This document shows positions 1-5,534 of a DNA stretch of 6,732 nucleotides, one piece after another. A program made the position numbers and the translations under genes. Origin of the DNA: Pseudomonadota bacterium (GTDB lineage Bacteria; Pseudomonadota; Gammaproteobacteria; Xanthomonadales; Xanthomonadaceae); contig JAEWBY010000034.1 of assembly GCA_023390905.1 (NCBI GenBank), positions 1 to 6,732 of the forward strand, read 5' to 3'. Numbering within the stretch: the first letter of the stretch is position 1; each line of letters begins with the position of its first letter. Under the pieces are notes generated by a model. That model was not told the DNA's origin. It ran no database searches and saw only the letters and a list, made by a program, of their open reading frames with translations.

Positions 1-91
1 GCGGCCGCGGCCGGCGATTTCAGCCAGCGCGGCGATGTCGAACGCTTCCAGCATGATTTCCGCGAGATGGTCGCCGGTCTGAATCATCTGA
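1..91 (+). repeat. Terminal direct repeat, copy 1 (91 bp, exact)
   Basis: Bases 1-91 match 6642-6732 without a mismatch, and both copies reach the window edge, so the true repeat could be longer. Both copies are read in the same frame and encode a HAMP segment beginning AAAAGDFSQR. The repeat is coding sequence, not a mobile-element end. Confidence 0.97.
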
Positions 92-1179
92 TGCAGACCA
101 CCGATGGCAACCTGGCCGAAGTGTCCACGCTGTTGCGGGCCATCGCGCGCGGCGACCTGACCGCGCGCATGCATGGCGATTTCCACGGCGTGTTCGCGCG
201 CATGCGCGATGACGCCAACGCCACCGTCGCGCAGTTGACCGACATCGTTTCGCGCATCCAGGACGCCTCTTCGGCCATCAATACGGCGGCCGGCGAGATT
301 GCCTCAGGCAATGCCGACCTCTCGCGCCGCACCGAGCAGCAGGCGGCGAACCTGGAAGAAACCGCCGCGTCGATGGAGGAACTGACCTCCACGGTCAAGC
401 AGAACGCCGATTCGGCGCGCCAGGCCAACCAGTTGGCCATCGGCGCGGCCTCGGTGGCCTCGCAGGGCGGCGACGTGGTCAGCCAGGTCGTCACCACGAT
501 GGAAGGCATCGAAGCCTCCTCGCGTCGCATCGCCGAGATCATCTCCGTCATCGACGGCATCGCGTTCCAGACCAACATCCTGGCCTTGAATGCGGCGGTG
601 GAAGCCGCGCGCGCCGGCGAACAGGGCCGTGGCTTCGCGGTGGTCGCCTCGGAAGTGCGCACGCTCGCCCAGCGCAGCGCGAACGCGGCCAAGGAAATCA
701 AGACGCTGATCGATGATTCGGTCGGCAAGGTCGCCGAAGGTTCGACATTGGTGCACAAGGCCGGCGCGACGATGGGCGACATCGTCTCGTCCGTGCAGCG
801 CGTCACCGACATCATGGCCGAGATCTCGGCCGCCTCGCAGGAACAGTCGGCCGGCATCGAGCAGGTCAACCAGACCGTCACCAGCATGGACGAAGCCACG
901 CAACAGAACGCCGCGCTGGTGGAAGAAGCCTCGGCCGCCGCGCGTTCGATGGAGGATCAGGCGCGCCTGCTCAACGAAGCGGTCGATGTCTTCGTGATCG
1001 ATGGCCGCGTCGCGCGCGTGCCGCGTGTGCAGGCCAAGGCCGCACCGCAGCCGAAGGCGAAGCCGGCGGCCGTGGTGCGGTCGACGACGCCCGCGGCCGC
1101 GAGTGCGCGCCCCGCCCCGCGTCGCGCCGCAAAAGCAGAGCCGGCGCTGGCCGGTGACGGCGAGTGGCAGGAGTTCTGA
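1..1179 (+). CDS. Methyl-accepting chemotaxis protein, 3' part (receptor A; 5' end cut by window edge)
   Basis: Cytoplasmic part of a transmembrane chemoreceptor that controls CheA through CheW. The frame is open from base 1, so the ATG at 67 is internal and the visible part is 392 residues. Residues 1-30 and about 40-80 are two HAMP-type units (AGDF at 4-7, RGDL at 50-53). A Tsr-like coiled-coil signalling domain follows. It has methylation-type Gln/Glu pairs (TEQQ, LEET, MEEL) from residue 111 and the kinase-contact hairpin tip FQTNILALNAAVEAARAGEQ encoded from base 565. After a flexible Ala/Pro/Lys-rich tail of about 55 residues the protein ends in EWQEF, which fits the aromatic-x-x-aromatic CheR/CheB docking pentapeptide. 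The missing N-terminus may be receptor C at the other window end, because they share 91 identical bases in frame. The signalling domain is about 91% identical in DNA to receptor B. Confidence 0.95.
   Translation, partial: AAAAGDFSQRGDVERFQHDFREMVAGLNHLMQTTDGNLAEVSTLLRAIARGDLTARMHGDFHGVFARMRDDANATVAQLTDIVSRIQDASSAINTAAGEIASGNADLSRRTEQQAANLEETAASMEELTSTVKQNADSARQANQLAIGAASVASQGGDVVSQVVTTMEGIEASSRRIAEIISVIDGIAFQTNILALNAAVEAARAGEQGRGFAVVASEVRTLAQRSANAAKEIKTLIDDSVGKVAEGSTLVHKAGATMGDIVSSVQRVTDIMAEISAASQEQSAGIEQVNQTVTSMDEATQQNAALVEEASAAARSMEDQARLLNEAVDVFVIDGRVARVPRVQAKAAPQPKAKPAAVVRSTTPAAASARPAPRRAAKAEPALAGDGEWQEF
186..960 (+). repeat. Paralogous signalling-domain block, copy in receptor A
   Basis: This block aligns without gaps to 4630-5404 at a constant offset of 4444. 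My count by eye is about 66 mismatches over about 774 bases (roughly 91% identity). It contains exact stretches of 63 bp (186-248), 92 bp (688-779) and 74 bp (796-869). Outside the block the two receptor genes diverge quickly. Recent duplication or gene conversion between neighbouring receptors is the likely cause. Confidence 0.9.
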
Positions 1180-1180
1180 T

Positions 1181-1196
1181 CCGCGACGCGTCGCGG
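1181..1196 (+). terminator. Palindromic hairpin directly after receptor A stop codon
   Basis: CCGCGACGCGTCGCGG is a perfect 16-base palindrome one base after the TGA. It can fold into a 6-bp stem with a CGCG loop. No T-run follows, so it is at best an atypical intrinsic terminator or an mRNA 3'-end stabiliser. Confidence 0.4.
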
Positions 1197-1211
1197 GAAT
1201 AGCGGTCGACG

Positions 1212-1233
1212 CCCTCTCCCGTCGGGGAGAGGG
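1212..1233 (+). terminator. 9-bp hairpin CCCTCTCCC/GGGAGAGGG
   Basis: A perfect 9-bp stem (1212-1220 with 1225-1233) closes a GTCG loop, 33 bases after the receptor A stop. From memory, hairpins of this CCCTCTCCC type recur in intergenic regions of many GC-rich proteobacteria, so it may be one copy of a dispersed repeat acting as a terminator. It has no T-run and only one copy occurs here. Confidence 0.5.
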
Positions 1234-1388
1234 ATGCTGCGAGCCGAGGGCCGCCGTTGCAGCCACGGCTGATCCGCATGCGTTGTTGATTGCCAGCCGC
1301 GACGCTTCCTCGGATCGCCCGGGCCGATCGATCCATGACGTCCCATCATGCGCGCGCCGTCCTTGCCCCGCGGAGCGGCGAGTGCGGC

Positions 1389-1426
1389 GCCGATGCCGGC
1401 CATGCCGCGCATGCTCCGGCATCGGC
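1389..1426 (+). terminator. Strong nested hairpin, 11-bp stem
   Basis: GCCGATGCCGG (1389-1399) pairs perfectly with CCGGCATCGGC (1416-1426). Inside the loop CATGC (1401-1405) pairs with GCATG (1409-1413) around a three-base turn. This is the most stable-looking structure in the gap and could be a terminator, a REP-like element or part of a small RNA. The sequence alone does not decide between these, and no T-run follows. Confidence 0.4.
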
Positions 1427-1491
1427 CTTCATTGCGGATTCCAGCGCGATCGCATCCGGCTGCATCGCCGGCCGCGCCATTCCATTGACGC

Positions 1492-1518
1492 TAAAGATTC
1501 CGTGACGGCGTTCGATAT
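1492..1518 (+). promoter_or_regulatory. Candidate sigma-28 (FliA) promoter of ycgR
   Basis: TAAA (1492-1495), a spacer of exactly 15 bases, then TTCGATAT (1511-1518). The known FliA consensus is TAAA-N15-GCCGATAA, so the -35 and spacing are perfect and the -10 keeps the CGATA core (5 of 8). It lies 66 bases before the ycgR start. It is weaker than the other two matches, but the shared pattern supports it. Confidence 0.6.
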
Positions 1519-1584
1519 ATCGGACAGCCCGTCCGGATCGCGCCATCCGGGCGGACGCCGTTTCCGCTTCCGCACGATGAGCGT

Positions 1585-2364
1585 ATGTCCGAACAGACCG
1601 AAGCCGCACCGCAGGAACCGGTGCGGTATGACGAAGAGGAGAAATACCTCCTGCGGCACCCGCGCGACATCCGCCAGGTGCTGCAGTCGCTGATCGACAA
1701 GCGTGCCCTCATCAGCGGGCACCTGGCCGAGCGCGGGCTGACGTTTCCGACCGCGCTGATCGCCTTGTCCGAGGACGAGGACACGCTGCTGATCGACGGC
1801 AGCGCCAGCGACAGTGTCAATCGCGGCATCGAGGAAGCCAGCCAGGTGGTCTGCGTATCGCAACTGGATCGCGTGCACGTGCAGTTCCCGCTCGGCGGCT
1901 GCGTGCGCACGCTGCTCGATGGACAGGTCGCGTTCCGCGCCGCGCTCCCCGATCGCGTGATGCGCCTGCAACGGCGCGAGTTCTTCCGCCTGCGCGTGCC
2001 GCTGGCGCAGCCGGTGCGCTGTTTCATTCCCTTCCATGTCGGGCAGGACCAGGCGCAGCAGGTGGAAATGCGCGTGCTCGACATCAGCGGCGGCGGCATC
2101 GCGGTGGAAGTGCCGCCCGAGCGCGCCGAGTTCCGCCCCTACCGCGAATACGCCGACTGCCAGTTGCTGCTGCCCGAAAGCGAGCCGCTGCAGGTGCGGC
2201 TGATGGTCAAGAACCTGTTCCGCCAGAGCCAGCCCAACGGCCGCGAATCCCTGCGCGCGGGCTGCCAGTTCACCGACCTGCCGCGCGGCGGCGACGCCCT
2301 GATCCAGCGCTACATCTTCCGCATGGAACGCCAGCGCAGCGCCCGCGAGCGCGGCGTGGGGTGA
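1585..2364 (+). CDS. ycgR: YcgR-like flagellar brake protein, PilZ domain
   Basis: A 259-residue cytoplasmic protein with YcgR domain order and length (E. coli YcgR is about 244). An N-terminal YcgR domain (about residues 17-115) is followed by a PilZ domain (about 127-246). Both c-di-GMP-binding signatures are intact: RREFFR at 130-135 (RxxxR type) and DISGGG at 166-171 (D/NxSxxG). In studied enterobacteria c-di-GMP-loaded YcgR acts on the flagellar motor to slow swimming and bias rotation; the same role is inferred here. The start at 1585 gives a short acidic N-terminus as in the family, but the ribosome site is weak. An ATG at 1577 is out of frame. It lies between a chemoreceptor and cheW with its own candidate sigma-28 promoter, which supports a flagellar role. 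Confidence 0.9.
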   Translation: MSEQTEAAPQEPVRYDEEEKYLLRHPRDIRQVLQSLIDKRALISGHLAERGLTFPTALIALSEDEDTLLIDGSASDSVNRGIEEASQVVCVSQLDRVHVQFPLGGCVRTLLDGQVAFRAALPDRVMRLQRREFFRLRVPLAQPVRCFIPFHVGQDQAQQVEMRVLDISGGGIAVEVPPERAEFRPYREYADCQLLLPESEPLQVRLMVKNLFRQSQPNGRESLRAGCQFTDLPRGGDALIQRYIFRMERQRSARERGVG

Positions 2365-2387
2365 CGGGGGCCGGGATCGGGGAGACG

Positions 2388-2440
2388 GGAGACGGGTTTC
2401 GTGAAGCGCGAAGCCCCGCTCCGGGGAATCCCGTTTCTCC
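2388..2440 (+). terminator. Composite hairpin downstream of ycgR
   Basis: GGAGACGGG (2388-2396) can pair with CCCG (2430-2433) and TCTCC (2436-2440) across a two-base bulge. Inside are two overlapping alternatives: GGGTTTCG/CGAAGCCC (2394-2401 with 2409-2416, one G-U pair) and CCCCG/CGGGG (2414-2418 with 2422-2426). A pyrimidine-rich tail (TCTTTCCTCT) follows. GGAGACGGG also occurs at 2381-2389, as an overlapping tandem. It probably ends the ycgR transcript before the cheW promoter. Confidence 0.45.
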
Positions 2441-2458
2441 TCTTTCCTCTCCCCGCCT

Positions 2459-2485
2459 TAAAGATCCCCGCGCCCCGGCCGATAG
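2459..2485 (+). promoter_or_regulatory. Sigma-28 (FliA) promoter of cheW
   Basis: TAAA (2459-2462), a spacer of exactly 15 bases, then GCCGATAG (2478-2485). This differs from the known FliA consensus TAAA-N15-GCCGATAA at the last base only. It lies 52 bases before the cheW ATG, giving a predicted leader of about 45 bases that contains the ribosome site. It is the strongest promoter match in the window and implies cheW expression in the late flagellar class. Confidence 0.88.
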
Positions 2486-2525
2486 TTCCCAGTGACAGGC
2501 GCGCCGCGCGCCGAGCCCACTCCCT

Positions 2526-2529
2526 GGAG
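2526..2529 (+). promoter_or_regulatory. Ribosome binding site of cheW
   Basis: GGAG lies 8 bases before the ATG at 2538. It is the clearest Shine-Dalgarno site in the window and fixes the cheW start; the other genes here have weak or no such site. Confidence 0.75.
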
Positions 2530-2537
2530 CCAGCCCC

Positions 2538-3014
2538 ATGAGCGACAACAAGACCACGGCCGACGAGTTCCTCAGCTTCGCGCTGGGCGAGGAGCAGTAC
2601 GGCGTGGACATCCTGAAAGTGCAGGAAATCCGCGGCTACGACGCCGTCACCCGCCTGCCCGACGCCCCCGAGTACATCAAGGGCGTGATCAACCTGCGCG
2701 GCACCATCGTGCCGGTCATCGATCTGCGCCTGAAGCTGCGGCTGAAGGAAGCGCGCTATGACGCCTTCACCGTGATGATCGTGCTCAACGTGGACGATCG
2801 CGTGGTCGGCATCGTGGTGGACAGCGTGTCCGACGTGATCCCGCTGAGCCAGGATCAGATCCGGCCGACGCCGGAATTCGGCGCCAGCGTCGATACCCGC
2901 TTCATCTCCGGCATCGGCACGGTCGAGGACCGCATGCTGATCCTGCTGGACATCGAAACCCTGATCAACGCCGCCGATCTGACCGATCACGCGATCGAAG
3001 CCGTCGCGGCCTGA
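2538..3014 (+). CDS. cheW: Chemotaxis coupling protein CheW
   Basis: A 158-residue single-domain CheW, the cytoplasmic adaptor that links chemoreceptor tips to the P5 domain of the CheA kinase (E. coli CheW is 167 residues). The hallmark block KGVINLRGTIVPVIDLR at residues 48-64 is intact. VGIVVDSVSDVI (90-101) and RMLILLDIETLI (132-143) match the conserved strands of the second SH3-like subdomain. There is no receiver or kinase domain, so it is CheW and not CheV or CheA. It has a good ribosome site and an almost perfect sigma-28 promoter. Two hairpins and a separate promoter lie between it and receptor B, so it may be transcribed alone as well as by read-through. Nothing in the protein is unusual. 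Confidence 0.97.
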   Translation: MSDNKTTADEFLSFALGEEQYGVDILKVQEIRGYDAVTRLPDAPEYIKGVINLRGTIVPVIDLRLKLRLKEARYDAFTVMIVLNVDDRVVGIVVDSVSDVIPLSQDQIRPTPEFGASVDTRFISGIGTVEDRMLILLDIETLINAADLTDHAIEAVAA

Positions 3015-3055
3015 TCACGCGCGGCGCAGGCGCGCCGCCGGAAATCCGAACCGGT

Positions 3056-3082
3056 CGCAGGGGAAGCCCGCCTTCCCCTGCG
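3056..3082 (+). terminator. 11-bp hairpin downstream of cheW
   Basis: CGCAGGGGAAG (3056-3066) pairs perfectly with CTTCCCCTGCG (3072-3082) around the loop CCCGC, 42 bases after the cheW stop. There is no T-run, which is common for GC-rich genomes. Its position between cheW and the next promoter makes a terminator the likeliest role. Confidence 0.55.
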
Positions 3083-3090
3083 CCAACGTG

Positions 3091-3108
3091 CGCCCGCGTT
3101 CGCGGGCG
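3091..3108 (+). terminator. Second GC hairpin after cheW
   Basis: CGCCCGC (3091-3097) pairs with GCGGGCG (3102-3108) around a GTTC loop. It starts eight bases after the 11-bp hairpin, so the two could form a tandem terminator insulating cheW from receptor B. Confidence 0.45.
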
Positions 3109-3139
3109 TGTCGGGGCAACCCCTACGACCAAGGATGTC

Positions 3140-3166
3140 TCAATGCCTCACCACCCGGGCCGATAG
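3140..3166 (+). promoter_or_regulatory. Sigma-28 (FliA) promoter of receptor B
   Basis: TCAA (3140-3143), a spacer of exactly 15 bases, then GCCGATAG (3159-3166), 39 bases before the receptor B ATG. The -10 element is identical to that of the cheW promoter. TCAA in place of TAAA is an accepted variant of FliA -35 elements in gammaproteobacteria. It should drive receptor B and, by read-through over a 31-base gap, receptor C. Confidence 0.8.
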
Positions 3167-3205
3167 CGCTAGCAGGCGCATCCGCCATCGAACAGACCCG
3201 CCAGC

Positions 3206-5503
3206 ATGCCCGCCTCTTCCTTCCGTTTCCGCGACCTCTCCCTGCGCAGCAAGTTCCTGCTGATGCTGGCCGTCCTCACCCTCGGCATCGTCACGCTGTG
3301 CACCGTCACCGCGCGACGCAACCACGCCGAACTGATCAGCAACGAACGCCACGATCTGCAGATCCGCGTCGGCGCGGCGCTCGGCGTGATCGAGCATTTC
3401 CATACGCTCTCCGCCAAGGGCGCGCTGGATGAAGCCACCGCCAAGCAGCAGGCGCTGGCGGCGATCGCCGCGCTGCGCAGCGACGGCGGCAGCGATTACC
3501 TCTGGGTCAACGACGAGAAGCCGGTGATGCTGATGCATCCGCACCAGACCGCGCTCAACGGCACCGACCTCAGCGAGAAGACCAGCGCCGACGGCCAGAA
3601 GATCTTCGTGGAGATGGTCAAGCTCGCCCAGGGCAAGGCCGGCGGCGGCTTCCTCGACTACACCTGGCCCAAGCCCGGCGTGACCGAACCGGTCGAGAAG
3701 ATCTCCTACGTCGCCATGCACAAGCCGTGGGGCTGGGTGGTCGGCACCGGTGAATACACCGATGACATCGCCGCCAAGGCGTGGAGCTTCGCGCGCGTGC
3801 TGATCATCGCCGGCGTGCTGGTGCTGCTGTCGGCGCTGGCGCTGTGCTGGGTGATCGCGCGCTCGGTGCTGCGGCCGATGGGCGATTCACTGCATGCCAT
3901 CCAGGCGGTCGCGCGCGGTGATCTGTCGGTGCGCGTGAACGCCGATTCGCACGATGAAATCGGCCAGATGAACGCCGCGCTCGGCAACATGGTCGTGCAG
4001 CTCAAGCAGCGCATCGAGGAAGATCGCCGCGTCGCCGCCGAAAACCTGCGCATCCGCAGCGCACTCGATGATGTCAGCGCCAACGTGATGATCACCGACG
4101 CCGATCGCAACGTCATCTACGCCAACGATCCGCTGCTGGCGATGCTCGGTGCGGCCGAAGCGCAGATCCGCCGCGACGTCCCGCGCTTCGAGATCGCCAC
4201 GCTGGTCGGCAGCAGCCTGGATCAGTTCCCGATCCAGCCGGCGCAGCAGCCGCAGTTGCTGGCCCAGCTCAGCACCACCCATCGCACGCAGATGCGCCTG
4301 GGCGGCCACGTGCTGCAACTGACCATCAACCCGGTCACCGATGCGCAGGGCCAGCGCGTGGGCCTGGTGGTGGAATGGGCCGATCGCACCGCCGAGGTTG
4401 AAGTCGAAGAGGAAATCAGCCACATCGTGCAGGCCGCCGCCGCCGGCGATCTGTCCGGTCGCGTGGGCATCGACGGCAAGCACGGCTTCTTCCTGCAACT
4501 GGCCGAACAGCTCAACCGCCTGCTCGACACCAACGCCGCCAGCCTGGGCGAAGTCTCGCACCTGCTCACCGCGATGGCGCGTGGCGATCTGAGCGTGCGG
4601 ATGGACAGCGACAGCGCCCGCGCGATGGGCGGCGTGTTCGCGCGCATGCGCGATGACGCCAACGCCACCGTCGCGCAGTTGACCGACATCGTCTCGCGCA
4701 TCCAGCAGGCCTCGACCGCGATCAATACCGCCGCCGGCGAGATCGCCGCCGGCAATTCGGATCTGTCGCGCCGCACCGAACAGCAGGCGGCGAACCTGGA
4801 AGAGACCGCCGCCTCGATGGAGGAACTGACCTCCACGGTCAAGCAGAACGCAGACTCCGCGCGCCAGGCCAACCAGCTCGCCATCGGCGCGGCCTCGGTG
4901 GCCTCGCACGGCGGTGAAGTGGTCAGCCAGGTCGTCACCACGATGGAAGGCATCGAAGCCTCCTCGCGCAAGATCTCCGAGATCATCTCGGTCATCGACG
5001 GCATCGCGTTCCAGACCAACATTCTGGCCTTGAATGCGGCGGTGGAAGCCGCGCGCGCCGGCGAACAGGGCCGCGGCTTCGCGGTCGTGGCCTCGGAAGT
5101 GCGCACGCTCGCTCAGCGTTCGGCCAACGCCGCCAAGGAAATCAAGACGCTGATCGATGATTCGGTCGGCAAGGTCGCCGAAGGTTCGACATTGGTGCAC
5201 AAGGCCGGCGCGACGATGGGCGAGATCGTGTCCTCGGTCCAGCGCGTCACCGACATCATGGCCGAGATCTCGGCCGCCTCGCAGGAACAGTCGGCCGGCA
5301 TCGAGCAGGTCAATCAGACCATCACCCAGATGGATGAAACCACGCAGCAGAACGCCGCACTGGTGGAGGAAGCCTCGGCCGCCGCGCGCAGCATGGAAGA
5401 CCAAGCGCAGGCTCTGTCCGAAGCGGTTTCGCTGTTCCATCTCGATGCCGCGCCCGCGCGCACGGCCGCCCGCACCACGCGCAAGCAGCCCGCTTTCGCC
5501 TGA
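3206..5503 (+). CDS. Methyl-accepting chemotaxis protein with sCache, HAMP, PAS and tandem HAMPs (receptor B)
   Basis: Complete 765-residue inner-membrane chemoreceptor. A first membrane helix (about 17-35) is followed by a periplasmic single-Cache domain (about 37-190) with YLWVND, VMLMHP and PWGWVVGTGEY, matching sCache_2 sensors. Known sCache_2 receptors often bind small carboxylic acids; the ligand here is unknown. Then come a second helix (about 198-217), HAMP1 (RGDL at 237-240), a PAS domain (about 284-397, VSANVMITDADRNVIYAN to VVEWADRT), HAMP2 (AGDL 413-416), HAMP3 (RGDL 459-462) and a Tsr-like signalling domain with methylation pairs (TEQQ 524-527, LEET 531-534, MEEL 538-541) and the standard tip from F602. 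The C-terminus, KQPAFA, has no CheR/CheB pentapeptide. The start has no clear ribosome site, but it precedes the membrane helix suitably and lies 39 bases after a sigma-28 promoter. Confidence 0.96.
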   Translation: MPASSFRFRDLSLRSKFLLMLAVLTLGIVTLCTVTARRNHAELISNERHDLQIRVGAALGVIEHFHTLSAKGALDEATAKQQALAAIAALRSDGGSDYLWVNDEKPVMLMHPHQTALNGTDLSEKTSADGQKIFVEMVKLAQGKAGGGFLDYTWPKPGVTEPVEKISYVAMHKPWGWVVGTGEYTDDIAAKAWSFARVLIIAGVLVLLSALALCWVIARSVLRPMGDSLHAIQAVARGDLSVRVNADSHDEIGQMNAALGNMVVQLKQRIEEDRRVAAENLRIRSALDDVSANVMITDADRNVIYANDPLLAMLGAAEAQIRRDVPRFEIATLVGSSLDQFPIQPAQQPQLLAQLSTTHRTQMRLGGHVLQLTINPVTDAQGQRVGLVVEWADRTAEVEVEEEISHIVQAAAAGDLSGRVGIDGKHGFFLQLAEQLNRLLDTNAASLGEVSHLLTAMARGDLSVRMDSDSARAMGGVFARMRDDANATVAQLTDIVSRIQQASTAINTAAGEIAAGNSDLSRRTEQQAANLEETAASMEELTSTVKQNADSARQANQLAIGAASVASHGGEVVSQVVTTMEGIEASSRKISEIISVIDGIAFQTNILALNAAVEAARAGEQGRGFAVVASEVRTLAQRSANAAKEIKTLIDDSVGKVAEGSTLVHKAGATMGEIVSSVQRVTDIMAEISAASQEQSAGIEQVNQTITQMDETTQQNAALVEEASAAARSMEDQAQALSEAVSLFHLDAAPARTAARTTRKQPAFA
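4630..5404 (+). repeat. Paralogous signalling-domain block, copy in receptor B
   Basis: Partner of 186-960. The longest exact match, 5132-5223, is 92 bp. At protein level I count about 17 substitutions in about 265 residues, mostly conservative, with no change at the hairpin tip. Upstream of the block, receptor B has four extra residues in its last HAMP (DSDSARAMGG region) compared with A. Confidence 0.9.
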
Positions 5504-5534
5504 TTCCACTTCCCACTGAAGCAGTGCTCCCCCG

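Larger units (their letters stand above)
1180..1584. other. Intergenic region between receptor A and ycgR, no gene seen
   Basis: These 405 bases hold no convincing coding region. Open frames crossing them give Arg/Pro/Ala-rich translations typical of GC-rich non-coding frames. From left to right the region has a palindrome just after the receptor stop, a 9-bp CCCTCTCCC hairpin, a strong nested 11-bp hairpin, and a candidate sigma-28 promoter followed by a leader with small competing hairpins ahead of ycgR. The order, termination signals then promoter, suggests that receptor A and ycgR are separate transcription units. Confidence 0.7.

Noticed and set aside
1..8. A NotI-type site (GCGGCCGC) at the window start as a cloning junction
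   Set aside because: The same bases occur at 6642-6649 inside an uninterrupted reading frame encoding an alanine run, so they are natural coding sequence.
67..1179. Receptor A as a complete soluble 370-residue chemoreceptor starting at ATG 67
   Set aside because: The frame is open to base 1 and the codons before 67 encode the first half of a HAMP unit, also present in frame at the other window end. The gene is simply cut by the edge.
1323..1330. A GCCGATCG match as another sigma-28 -10 element
   Set aside because: The position 15 bases upstream reads GCTT instead of TAAA, and no gene starts at a suitable distance.
1001..1693. An open frame across the receptor A tail and the intergenic gap
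   Set aside because: The translation is mostly Arg/Pro/Ser, overlaps two real genes in other frames, and crosses terminator-like hairpins and a promoter.
3143..3166. A seven-codon leader peptide (MPHHPGR) with AAGGA upstream, in the frame of receptor B
   Set aside because: Its stop codon and last codons are part of the GCCGATAG -10 element at 3159-3166, and the -35 overlaps its start. Transcription from that promoter would begin downstream, so the peptide would not be on that mRNA.
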